The notes beneath the pieces are model-generated. The model was not told the origin of the DNA. It saw nothing but the letters and a program-made list of their open reading frames with translations, and ran no database searches. 15,060 bases of DNA, from assembly GCA_025938055.1 (NCBI GenBank), contig JAICQC010000063.1, positions 1-15,060 on the forward strand, written 5' to 3'. Made by a program: the position numbers and the translations under genes. The stretch comes from Anaerolineales bacterium (lineage in GTDB: Bacteria; Chloroflexota; Anaerolineae; Anaerolineales; Villigracilaceae). How positions within the stretch are numbered: position 1 is the first letter of the stretch; each line of letters starts with the position of its first letter. Positions 1-7,258 of this stretch are shown here, piece by piece.

Positions 1-113
1 CCGTTTTCGCCTAAAACACCCTGAATCGTACCCGAGGGGATCGTAAGTGTAATGTCGTTATTGGCATGGGTATTGCCAAAATACTTATGGATGCCGCGCA
101 GCTCAACCTTCAT
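1..113 (-). CDS. ABC transporter ATP-binding protein, N-terminal fragment (sugar/nucleoside type)
   Basis: This is the first 37 codons of an ABC ATPase; the gene continues past the left edge. The visible protein begins MKVELRGIHKYFGNTHANND, has the aromatic A-loop position (KYFG) and ends in the first part of a Walker A motif (GVLGENG, expected to continue AGKST). This wording is typical of the double-domain ATPases of ribose and BMP-type nucleoside importers (RbsA/YufO-like). The ATG is at 111-113 and is preceded by AAAGGA at a 9-base spacing. It follows the BMP lipoprotein gene on the same strand, so the pair probably forms the binding protein and motor of one importer, with permease genes expected further left. 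An intrinsic terminator lies in the 94-base gap between the two genes. The general ATPase call is firm; the substrate class rests on the neighbour. Confidence 0.85.
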   Translation of the reverse strand, partial: MKVELRGIHKYFGNTHANNDITLTIPSGTIQGVLGEN

Positions 114-160
114 GGGCTTTGTCCTTTTCGAGGAAGGTTTCTTTTTTAGTCAGATATCTA

Positions 161-196
161 AACAAAAAGGGGGAAGGCAACTGCTGCCTTCCCCCC
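161..196 (-). terminator. Strong intrinsic terminator/attenuator between the BMP gene and the ABC ATPase gene
   Basis: Read on the minus strand, an 11-bp perfect stem (GGGGGAAGGCA at 195-185 pairing with TGCCTTCCCCC at 179-169) with a 5-base loop is followed at once by TTTTTGTTT. It starts about a dozen bases after the BMP stop codon. Placed inside a transporter operon, it would let the binding protein be made in excess over the ATPase and permeases. Confidence 0.9.
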
Positions 197-207
197 ACAA
201 CGGCTGA

Positions 208-1488
208 TTATTGTGGAACGCTCTGGCCTTCCATGCCTTCCAGTAATTGAGGCAGATACCAGACCTGTTGGTCAGTGGCAACTTCCCCTTCGGCGAGATA
301 CGGAGTGCCATCCTGCAGGTTGATGGGACCTGTCCACAGATTGAGTCCGCCAGCCAGCGCGGCGATAAACTCATCCAGCTGCGCAGAGGCTTCTGCACTC
401 AGCGCCTCACCCTTTACGAAGCCGACCGGGCTGGTGTCAGGGTTATTGATATCAGACCAGTTAGGGGCATTCCACTCGAAAGTGGACTGGAAATTACCTT
501 CCATTGCGGAGCCAATTGCCTCCACATAATCGGGACCCCAATTGAAGTAGGGAACTCCCAGACAGACACTGGCGCCTTCCTCGCAGGAACCGATGTAGTC
601 ATACGGAACTGCATAGATTTCCTGACCGGCATCCGATGCCCGCTTGGCTTCGGTGAGACCTTCGGTGGTGTCGATACCGGAAATGATCACGTCATAGCCT
701 GTGTTGATGAAGTCATTGGCTACCTGCGTCGGGTCGGAGGTGAAACCCGGGATGTTGAACCAGAAACCGATCCAGGTGACCTTGAATTGCAGCTCCGCCG
801 GATCGTTGCCCAGATATTCGGTCCAGCAATGCTTCGCGCCGAGATAGGCAGAAGCGGCAAGGCGGCGAGTCTCGTCGTTGATTAACGGTCCAAGATAGCC
901 GATCTGCCCCGTGTTGGTGGACAGAGCCGCGGCGCAGCCACCGATCATCTTGCCGTATTCCATGCGTCCCATGATATTAGCCAGGTTCGGGATTTCTTCA
1001 TATGCCTGCCCCTCCGTCCAGACCTGATCGCCCGAAGCCATGATCACATTTATATCGGGATTCGCCTTGGCAAAGGCAGTGGAGGCATCCTTCATATCAT
1101 CTGAGTTGAAGATGACCAGTTTCGCGCCCTGCGAGACCAGTTCTTCAGCCAGCTGGTCTGGTGTGGTTCCCGGGCGGTCAGCAGGGTTGACCTTGTCGAG
1201 ATAGATCATCTTCGTACCGGGAACCTTTTCTTCCACATACAGTCCTGCTTCATAGTGCGCCTGGCTCCAGCCATGGTCGTTATAAGGACCGACGAGCAGC
1301 ATTCCAAACACGAACTCTTCTGCCGGGGCTTCGGTGACGGGCGCCTCAGTAGCGGGTGCTTCTGTCTCTGCGGGCGGTTCAGTTGCTGCCGGCGGCTGGG
1401 TTGCCTCCGGCGCTTCTGTTGCTGCAGGCGCGGCACAGGCGGAGAGGACTAACATGACTACGATCCCCAAAAACACAAACTTGCGCAT
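208..1488 (-). CDS. BMP-family ABC transporter substrate-binding lipoprotein, probably purine/nucleoside
   Basis: This is a 426-residue predicted lipoprotein that captures the substrate for an ABC importer outside the membrane. Residues 1-17 form a signal peptide ending in an LSAC lipobox, with Cys18 as the lipid anchor. Residues 19 to about 58 are a flexible linker of T-E-A-P and P-P-A-A-T repeats. The BMP (PnrA/Med) domain follows, opening with GMLLVGPYNDHGWSQAHYE; BMP proteins known to date mostly bind nucleosides or purines. The ATG at 1488 is chosen over an upstream TTG (1530) because AAGGAG lies 9 bases in front of it and the signal peptide then starts with MRKF. The gene ends 94 bases before an ABC ATPase gene, and a terminator lies between. 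A GntR-type operator and TATAAT box lie about 100 bases upstream. Purine substrates are inferred from the adenine deaminase and 8-oxoguanine deaminase genes in the same window; another small solute is possible. Confidence 0.9.
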   Translation of the reverse strand: MRKFVFLGIVVMLVLSACAAPAATEAPEATQPPAATEPPAETEAPATEAPVTEAPAEEFVFGMLLVGPYNDHGWSQAHYEAGLYVEEKVPGTKMIYLDKVNPADRPGTTPDQLAEELVSQGAKLVIFNSDDMKDASTAFAKANPDINVIMASGDQVWTEGQAYEEIPNLANIMGRMEYGKMIGGCAAALSTNTGQIGYLGPLINDETRRLAASAYLGAKHCWTEYLGNDPAELQFKVTWIGFWFNIPGFTSDPTQVANDFINTGYDVIISGIDTTEGLTEAKRASDAGQEIYAVPYDYIGSCEEGASVCLGVPYFNWGPDYVEAIGSAMEGNFQSTFEWNAPNWSDINNPDTSPVGFVKGEALSAEASAQLDEFIAALAGGLNLWTGPINLQDGTPYLAEGEVATDQQVWYLPQLLEGMEGQSVPQ

Positions 1489-1587
1489 TGTCTTCTTCTC
1501 CTTCTTACTCAATAAATATATAGTAGGCAAACAACAAGCGAACAGCTATTTACTTTTCGAGAACCTCCTTTCCAAATTCGTGGCTTC

Positions 1588-1601
1588 ATTGTCTATACAA
1601 T
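1588..1601 (-). promoter_or_regulatory. GntR-type operator palindrome
   Basis: The site is ATTGTCTATACAAT: arms ATTGT/ACAAT around a 4-base centre. Read on the minus strand the core is GTATAGAC, an exact match to the GntR-superfamily consensus GTMTAKAC. It overlaps the end of the -10 box and the predicted start site of the BMP gene, the classic position for repression. The GntR/UTRA regulator encoded at 10824-10099 is the only candidate binder in the window; the link is inference. Confidence 0.55.
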
Positions 1602-1605
1602 TATA
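1600..1605 (-). promoter_or_regulatory. -10 box (TATAAT) of the BMP transporter promoter
   Basis: A perfect TATAAT on the minus strand lies about 112 bases before the BMP start codon, in the gap after the membrane protein gene at 3691-1673. No good -35 is found 16-18 bases upstream (TATCTG or ATCTGT at best), so an activator may be needed, or the true promoter may lie elsewhere in the gap. Confidence 0.45.
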
Positions 1606-1672
1606 CATGTTGGGCATTTTGCACAGATATTGTATTGTAGAGCAAATCGTCAGACAATGACAAGTACAATAC

Positions 1673-3691
1673 TCACGACTTGCATGCGAGCATACTCTCC
1701 ACTTCAGATAACGCTTCGCTTCTCCCGGCACTGTCCGTTGTTTCCGTTTCGATGCGTTCCCACAACCGACACAGCAATGGTCCCACATAATCTCTGGATA
1801 CTCGATAGGATTCGCGCGATAGCCTGACAGCGCGGTCCCACTCTCCTGTATGAGCGTACCCTTCGATAAACACAAATCGTTCAACCGGATCGTTCGGATG
1901 ATCGTCGAGCTGGAACGCAGTATCCCCCAATTCTGCAACTTGCTGCCAATCGCCGAACTGACGAGCCAGGTCTGCCTTTTCAAAGTAATAGCACCACCCG
2001 TGCGCGGGTTCAGGAGCAAAGAGTGAGTCGGGTAGCGTGACCGTGCTCTCCGCGCGGATCATGGACTTGTTGCTCAGAACTGCGGCATCTCGCAGAAGAG
2101 GCACGAGCAGCCGGTTTGCAGAGTCGATTTGCGGGTCGAGCACGCGCAGGCAGCCGGGCGGACTGTAGTCAATAACCACAAGCTGGGAGGTATTGCCATG
2201 GAACGTCCTCGCCAGGTAATTCTGTTCGATAGCGAGACCCGGTTCGAGGTCCGGTAAGCCGCGGTTGAGACGGATAGAGATAAAGTACAGGATGTGATCC
2301 ATCCCTCCCGCGCGCCCGTAGATCCAATTCAATGGTCCTGAAAGCGAATTGTCACTGAAATATGTGACCGGCAGGTCGTTGGAAATGATTGCGGTGTTGG
2401 GTTCCATGGCGGGGATGCGCCAGCTCATCTGCCAGAAGAAATCCTGGTGCACGTCCCAGTCGCGAACATAGGCAATATTTGTTTCAAATTGTTTGCCGAT
2501 GGAGAACGCGACCAGCAGCGCCAGCAAGCCGTACTGCAACTTGGGACGCGAGTGAAGCAGACTGAATAGAGCCACGATAATAAGACTCGACCCGAGCATG
2601 AATGGCATCGTGAAGCGGTCCGCCGAGAAATGCAGCTGCGGCTCGATGTCCACCAGCCAGAAGGAACCACCGGCAAACAGCCATGCCGCGAACCCGAGCA
2701 GGAACATCTGTCCGACCGCGGCACGCCCTCTGATGGCTGACCGGTCAAAGACTAGCAGGTACAGCGCGATCAGGACCGTTGAAGCCAAAACCAGGGTTGC
2801 AGCGAGGATCACAACGCGCAATCCCACTTGTTCCACGCTCGCGGACTCGAACGGGAACAGCCAGGCGTGAGGCACGGTCTCCCAGAAAGCCTTAAGGATG
2901 CTTGTCAGGAGGCTCGATATTCCCAGCACCGGATTCTCACGCAGGAGATCCAGCGTCACATAGCTATAGCTCGCGTTCTGGTTCTCGAAGAAGAACAGCC
3001 GCCAGAACGTGATGCCAAGCATAACGGCAAAGTACGGCATAAACAAAAGCACGACGCGGCGGAGTTTTTGTTTCCATGCGCCATCAATCACGATCCAGAA
3101 GAGAATGATTCTTAAGAATTCCAAAAAGTAAAAATACTCCATCGTCAACAGGTTGACGACAGAGAATGCCAGCGCGGCAACTGTCAATGGGATGCGTCGG
3201 TCGGGCTGGCGAATGGCAAGGACCGATAGATACAGCGAGAACAGAAAACAGTTGAGAACAATATAAAAATGCGAATACATCAATGAGATGAAGTTTTGTC
3301 CCAACCCCGGGTAGACCAGGAACAGAAGACTCCCCCAAAGCGCCGGGCGTTCATCCCTGGTCCAGACCTGGCGCAATAACATCCAGACCAGCACCGCCGT
3401 GAGCCAGCGCAGAATCACCATCAGGAGCTGCCAGCGCCACGGATGCGGACCCAACAGCGGCATCGTGACCTGGTAGATCATCCCCCAGAATGGGCGACTG
3501 GTGGAAAAGGTCTTGGTGAGGGCGGCAGGACCCAGACGATAGTAGATCCACGTCCAGGGGGCCTCGTCCCAGTAGAAGCCGCGCTCCCAGAAGAACAGCC
3601 CGTAGGTCAGCGCGGCGACGATGAACAAAATGAGCGGTACGCTGCGAGGTGATGTTAGATAGGTTCTCAACCTTTCCAGGGTTACGTTCAT
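1673..3691 (-). CDS. GT-C-like multispanning membrane protein with TPR-like tail
   Basis: This 672-residue protein has roughly ten or more hydrophobic segments over residues 15-420 and then a soluble C-terminal part. The first loop carries FYWDEAPW (residues 39-46). An acidic DE pair in the first external loop is typical of GT-C glycosyltransferases of the ArnT/PMT/GT39 kind, which use lipid-linked sugars outside the membrane. The last 90 or so residues (LARQFGDWQQVAELGDTAF onward) look like one or two TPR-type helical repeats. The ATG overlaps the stop of the upstream acetyltransferase gene (ATGA), indicating translational coupling. It is the last gene of a four-gene envelope operon with deacetylase, FemAB-like and GNAT genes, so a role in building or modifying a surface polysaccharide or glycolipid fits. 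I do not recognise the exact family, and the transferase activity is inference. Confidence 0.75.
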   Translation of the reverse strand: MNVTLERLRTYLTSPRSVPLILFIVAALTYGLFFWERGFYWDEAPWTWIYYRLGPAALTKTFSTSRPFWGMIYQVTMPLLGPHPWRWQLLMVILRWLTAVLVWMLLRQVWTRDERPALWGSLLFLVYPGLGQNFISLMYSHFYIVLNCFLFSLYLSVLAIRQPDRRIPLTVAALAFSVVNLLTMEYFYFLEFLRIILFWIVIDGAWKQKLRRVVLLFMPYFAVMLGITFWRLFFFENQNASYSYVTLDLLRENPVLGISSLLTSILKAFWETVPHAWLFPFESASVEQVGLRVVILAATLVLASTVLIALYLLVFDRSAIRGRAAVGQMFLLGFAAWLFAGGSFWLVDIEPQLHFSADRFTMPFMLGSSLIIVALFSLLHSRPKLQYGLLALLVAFSIGKQFETNIAYVRDWDVHQDFFWQMSWRIPAMEPNTAIISNDLPVTYFSDNSLSGPLNWIYGRAGGMDHILYFISIRLNRGLPDLEPGLAIEQNYLARTFHGNTSQLVVIDYSPPGCLRVLDPQIDSANRLLVPLLRDAAVLSNKSMIRAESTVTLPDSLFAPEPAHGWCYYFEKADLARQFGDWQQVAELGDTAFQLDDHPNDPVERFVFIEGYAHTGEWDRAVRLSRESYRVSRDYVGPLLCRLWERIETETTDSAGRSEALSEVESMLACKS

Positions 3692-4287
3692 GCCAGTATT
3701 AATTCCATGCGATGACGGTGATACCGACCCTCCGTGAAGGTATTCGTGATCTTGAATCCTGCTTTTTCATAGAGTGCAACAGCCGGCGAATTTTCTTTTT
3801 CAACGCTGAGAACCACGGAACGATAGCCACTCGAACGGCTTGTTTCAATAAATGCATTCAACAATTGCTTACCCAATCCCCTTCCCCTTTGATCGGACGC
3901 CACGCCGGTATACGTTAGTTCCACCGTGCCCGCTTTCAACTCCTCAGAACCTGAAAACACGGACGGGATCAACTGCCAAAACACGAGAGGACGGGTAAGC
4001 ATCACGCGGGACATTTGAAGCATGAACCAAGTCAGCGGGGACCGAAGCTGCGCATTGATTCTATCAGGATGTGGAGAACCCATTGCCCAACCGAGAATAT
4101 CACCTGAGTCAGAGCGTGCGCAAATGCCCAGGACTCCCTGTTCGACACGTGCAATTTCGTAATATCTCAATACAAATGGCAAGCCTAATTCTGAAAGCAG
4201 CGTATGCATGACCGAATAATGCAGTATGGCGAGACGCTTAACATCTTCCTCCGTCAGCTGCGAAAACTCGATCAGACGATCATCCAT
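3688..4287 (-). CDS. GNAT family N-acetyltransferase
   Basis: This is a 199-residue protein with a GNAT fold. Motif A, which binds the acetyl-CoA pyrophosphate, is visible as VASDQRGRGLGKQLL (residues 129-143), followed by the usual C-terminal segment SVEKENSPAVALYEKAGFK. The first 120 residues contain a hydrophobic stretch around residues 84-112 that is larger than in a minimal GNAT enzyme. The acceptor cannot be read from sequence. The gene starts 7 bases after the FemAB-like gene ends and its stop overlaps the start of the GT-C-like gene, so it is made with envelope enzymes. An acyl acceptor on an amino sugar or cell-surface component is the simplest guess. Confidence 0.85.
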   Translation of the reverse strand: MDDRLIEFSQLTEEDVKRLAILHYSVMHTLLSELGLPFVLRYYEIARVEQGVLGICARSDSGDILGWAMGSPHPDRINAQLRSPLTWFMLQMSRVMLTRPLVFWQLIPSVFSGSEELKAGTVELTYTGVASDQRGRGLGKQLLNAFIETSRSSGYRSVVLSVEKENSPAVALYEKAGFKITNTFTEGRYHRHRMELILA

Positions 4288-4293
4288 AAAAAC

Positions 4294-5346
4294 TCAGGCG
4301 AGCCCCTTGATCAGGAAGGGTCCCAGCGGACGTACAAGGAACGCGGGCAGCCGTTTCCAAACTGAAATCGCGAGCTGGAAATTTGGATTCTTTTGATTCA
4401 TTTCCGGTAATGCATGTCCGGGCATGAGGGCATACCAGTATGCCAGCCGTTGCCTGCGCGGTCGCCATTTCATCTTGAAGGTCTCATTCCCGGAACCGAT
4501 CAGGCTTCTTCCGAGATCAAATGTCTTGAGCCCGTTGCGGGAATATCGCTCCAGCGCCGACCAATATAAAAACTCACCCGCATAATCCGAGCGGAAACGG
4601 CGCAGGATATTGGCGTGCAGATTCGTCGCCACAGCGCCCTGCAGGATGAAGACACCTGCGCCAGCCAGTTCACTCTTTGGTCCATACACCACCGCGAACT
4701 CGAGCGCATTCCCGAGCGATTCAGCCATCGTGCGCATATACGCTTTGTTGTGGTATGGCGAGCCAAGTTCGTGCATACTGCGCGCAAGTGCCTCATAGGC
4801 ATCGTCCAGCAGTTCAAGCTGACCGAACTGGATGGAGAATCCTCGCCTCAACGATTTGCGGATGTGGTTGCGGTGATCGGAGCTATACACGCTCATCAAT
4901 TGCTTGGGATCAGGCAGGAGCTCTACAAGATAAGTGGCGTACACGGGATGTTGAGTCCAGCCTTCGGGAGGAGTGTCCTCGCCCGCATCAAAGCGGACGT
5001 TGACATATTCCACGCCCAATTCATGCCCCAGCATGCGGGCTTTCTCCAGCAGTGCATCGCGTGCAGCGATGGATGTATAGGCAAATCCACCATACGATCC
5101 AAACGGCGAGGTGGTCAGATAATCCCCAAAAATGAGGTGTTTCACGCGGACGAATGCAAGCCAGCCATCGATCTCATCCCCAACTTGAGTCACGATCCGA
5201 TAAACGGGAAAATTGTAAACGCGGCGGACAAACCTCAGCCACGGCTCCAGCCCCACAAAGCCGGCTGCACAGGCAAGCGATTCCGGCAAGGGAATGGTTT
5301 CATCCTCTCGGAGGATGCGGACCTGGCGGGCAGTGTCTGGAGTCAT
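4294..5346 (-). CDS. FemAB/BioF2-like acyltransferase (peptidoglycan-bridge or exopolysaccharide type)
   Basis: This 350-residue protein has two GNAT-like halves as in the FemAB/CelD superfamily. Visible landmarks are SSDHRNHIRKSLRRGF (about residues 154-169), HELGSPYHNKAYMRTM, and the C-terminal FDLGRS...GNETFKMKWRPR block, where FK-KW closes the second domain. Members transfer aminoacyl or acyl groups to cell-wall or extracellular polymers. The wording, including HELGSPYHNK, recalls the FemAB-related proteins found in exosortase/PEP-CTERM exopolysaccharide loci. The ATG overlaps the deacetylase stop (ATGA) and the next gene begins after 6 bases, so the operon assignment is strong. The real acceptor is unknown. 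Confidence 0.82.
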   Translation of the reverse strand: MTPDTARQVRILREDETIPLPESLACAAGFVGLEPWLRFVRRVYNFPVYRIVTQVGDEIDGWLAFVRVKHLIFGDYLTTSPFGSYGGFAYTSIAARDALLEKARMLGHELGVEYVNVRFDAGEDTPPEGWTQHPVYATYLVELLPDPKQLMSVYSSDHRNHIRKSLRRGFSIQFGQLELLDDAYEALARSMHELGSPYHNKAYMRTMAESLGNALEFAVVYGPKSELAGAGVFILQGAVATNLHANILRRFRSDYAGEFLYWSALERYSRNGLKTFDLGRSLIGSGNETFKMKWRPRRQRLAYWYALMPGHALPEMNQKNPNFQLAISVWKRLPAFLVRPLGPFLIKGLA

Positions 5347-6194
5347 CTGGTTGTCATCACCTGCAGTGTTTCATCGAGATACGTCCCAAGCGGCGAGACC
5401 GGGAAATCGCGCAGCAGTTCTGCGAGGAAGTGGGACTTATCACGCAGAAAAGGTAAAAACAACGGGTTGCGCATCAGGTCTCGCGTGAGGCGTATGGACG
5501 AACCAGGCTTCACCAACTCGTAGGGATGCAGAATAATCACCGGGCTGAGTCCGCGCTTCAACTCCTGCTCGATGATCCTGAACAGGCGCGTCCCCATCAG
5601 CCCAATGCTGAAGCTCGAGCCATATGGGAATTCACCCGCAAAAAGCAGATGAAACGAAAAGTCTCGCGGCGCGGTGTAGGTTTGATTGTTGCCGCGCAGG
5701 CGAAGGGTGCTGACCGGGATTTCCCACACATTTCCCTTTTTCAACAGCGTACCTGCCGGCGCGTAAATGGATGAGCTATACGAAAAGCCCGCTTCGCCTA
5801 GCAACTGATAGGCAGGCTCGCTGATTCCCACCATGGGCGCACGATAACCGCGCACATTGAACTGTTTGCACCACGCCGCCGAGGCACGCAGATCCTCGGC
5901 AAGTTCCCGTACATGAATCAGGGGACGATGGATTTGACAGTGCAAACCCAGCTCATGCCCCGCGTCGACAATCTTCTGCGGGACTTCGGGATACCAGCCG
6001 GCGATCTCACCGACGAGGTAAATGCTCGCCCTGGAGTTGCCCAGCTGCTCGAGGATCGGGTCGATGGCGTCCCGCGTGAAGCCCTGATCCAGCTCGCGGC
6101 GTTGTTCGGGGTTGGTCAGCCTGTCATAATGTCGAAAGAGGGCGAACACCGGTTCATAATCGATGCTCAGCAGGACACGGGGCGGGAGTGACAT
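5343..6194 (-). CDS. NodB-like polysaccharide deacetylase
   Basis: This 283-residue predicted carbohydrate esterase (CE4/NodB fold) would remove N- or O-acetyl groups from a polysaccharide. The N-terminal metal/catalytic motif is SIDYEP (residues 10-15, with Asp12). The metal-binding histidines are in GLHCQIHRP (His85 and His89, a variant of the usual H-S/T-x-x-H). RGYRAP (residues 115-120) is the third NodB motif, and ILHPYEL supplies the late histidine. No signal peptide is evident, so it is cytoplasmic or exported with a partner. It is the first gene of the envelope operon and its stop overlaps the FemAB-like start. Its ATG has no Shine-Dalgarno sequence, and a plausible promoter ends only about ten bases upstream, so the mRNA may be leaderless. 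Confidence 0.87.
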   Translation of the reverse strand: MSLPPRVLLSIDYEPVFALFRHYDRLTNPEQRRELDQGFTRDAIDPILEQLGNSRASIYLVGEIAGWYPEVPQKIVDAGHELGLHCQIHRPLIHVRELAEDLRASAAWCKQFNVRGYRAPMVGISEPAYQLLGEAGFSYSSSIYAPAGTLLKKGNVWEIPVSTLRLRGNNQTYTAPRDFSFHLLFAGEFPYGSSFSIGLMGTRLFRIIEQELKRGLSPVIILHPYELVKPGSSIRLTRDLMRNPLFLPFLRDKSHFLAELLRDFPVSPLGTYLDETLQVMTTR

Positions 6195-6203
6195 AAATTA
6201 GAA

Positions 6204-6232
6204 TTAATAGTCCAATCTTCGTCAGGAGTAAA
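6204..6232 (-). promoter_or_regulatory. Candidate promoter of the envelope operon
   Basis: On the minus strand TTTACT (6232-6227) and TATTAA (6209-6204) are separated by 17 bases. Initiation would fall at or within a few bases of the deacetylase ATG (6194). This agrees with the lack of any ribosome binding site there. Both boxes match the consensus at only four of six positions. Confidence 0.4.
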
Positions 6233-6236
6233 CAAC

Positions 6237-6273
6237 TGGGTAGCCATCCCGCTTTGTGCAGGAGGACTACCCA
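6237..6273 (-). terminator. Possible weak terminator after carbamate kinase
   Basis: TGGGTAG (6273-6267 on the minus strand) can pair with CTACCCA (6243-6237), extended by a CC/GG pair after a bulge. The loop is large and only TTGTTT follows. It lies 22 bases after the carbamate kinase stop and would separate the purine operon from the envelope operon, but as a terminator it is marginal. Confidence 0.3.
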
Positions 6274-6295
6274 ATTCTATAACGAGTGTATCAGA

Positions 6296-7249
6296 TTACG
6301 GGACGATCCACGTTCCGGTTTCACCTTTGAGGGCACGCCCGATGTTCTCAGTATTGGTGATCAACGCCTGTTTGCCGCCATTCTCGAGGACCCAGATGAT
6401 CGCCTGGATCTTCGGCGCCATCGAGCCTTTTGCAAAATGGATGCCTTCTGCCATATATTGTTTGGCTTCGGCAAGCGTCATTCTGTCGAGCCACTTCTGG
6501 TCTGGCTTGCCAAAGTTGATGGCGACCTTTTCGACAGCCGTCGCAATCAGGAACAGCTCTGCGCCGATCGCCTGCGCGAGCAGCGACGAGGCGAAGTCCT
6601 TGTCGATCACTGCGGCCGTGCCTTTATATTCACCGTTGCCTTTATCGATCACTGGAATTCCACCGCCGCCCACGGTGATGACGGTCACGCCGGCATCGAT
6701 CAGTAATTTGACCGGTTGCAGTTCCAGGATCTGCTTTGGTAGTGGAGAAGGTACAACCCGCCTCCAGCCTCGACCCGCATCCTCCACAACGGTCCAGTTC
6801 ATCTGGGCTTCACGTTTCTTCGCTTCGGCTTCATCCATGAACGAACCAATCGGTTTGGTTGGATTTTTAAAGGCGGAGTCATTCTGATCCACCAGCACCT
6901 GTGTGATGAGGGTGGTTGCGTTTTTCTGGATCCCGCGTTTGTGATATTCGTTCTGCAGTGCCTGCTGGAACTCATAGCCGATCGCACCCTGCGAATCGGC
7001 CCCGCAGACGTCGAGAGGGACTTCGTGCATACCCTCGACCTTTGCCGCGATCTCAGAGCGTCGCAGAATGAACCCAACCTGCGGTCCGTTACCATGACCG
7101 ATCGCCAGGTCCCAGCCTGCCTCCACCATGTCTGCAATATGATGCGCGGTCTCGCGTAGTGCCGCCACCTGGTCTTCCACGGTCACATGTTTATCGTCCC
7201 GGATCAAGGAATTGCCGCCGACCGCAATGACAGCGAGTTTTTTTGGCAT
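6296..7249 (-). CDS. arcC: Carbamate kinase
   Basis: This 317-residue enzyme of the amino-acid kinase fold catalyses carbamoyl phosphate + ADP to ATP + carbamate, which decays to ammonia and CO2. The phosphate-binding loop AVGGNSLI (residues 9-16) and the family signature GHGNGPQVGF (51-60) are both present, as are VGGGGIPV and the ADP-site region around KDFASSLLA. The length matches the usual 310 or so residues. The gene starts 9 bases after the carbamoyltransferase stop, and its AGGAG site overlaps that stop codon, so the two proteins are coupled. Paired with a carbamoyltransferase in a purine locus (as yqeA with ygeW in E. coli), it most likely works in the ATP-forming direction. No arginine deiminase gene is nearby, so the arginine pathway is less likely. 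Confidence 0.93.
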   Translation of the reverse strand: MPKKLAVIAVGGNSLIRDDKHVTVEDQVAALRETAHHIADMVEAGWDLAIGHGNGPQVGFILRRSEIAAKVEGMHEVPLDVCGADSQGAIGYEFQQALQNEYHKRGIQKNATTLITQVLVDQNDSAFKNPTKPIGSFMDEAEAKKREAQMNWTVVEDAGRGWRRVVPSPLPKQILELQPVKLLIDAGVTVITVGGGGIPVIDKGNGEYKGTAAVIDKDFASSLLAQAIGAELFLIATAVEKVAINFGKPDQKWLDRMTLAEAKQYMAEGIHFAKGSMAPKIQAIIWVLENGGKQALITNTENIGRALKGETGTWIVP

Positions 7250-7258
7250 TCTTTTCTC

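Noticed and set aside
1323..1437. DNA repeats in the BMP gene as a possible mobile or tandem-repeat element
   Set aside because: The repeats encode the T-E-A-P lipoprotein linker in frame and are ordinary for such lipoproteins.
1489..1672. Purine riboswitch in front of the BMP transporter
   Set aside because: I looked for the conserved three-way junction bases and loop-loop sequences and saw none; a GntR operator explains the palindrome better.
4615..5523. A 302-codon open frame on the plus strand
   Set aside because: It lies antisense to the FemAB-like and deacetylase genes, both with clear motifs, and has no ribosome binding site or recognisable domain.
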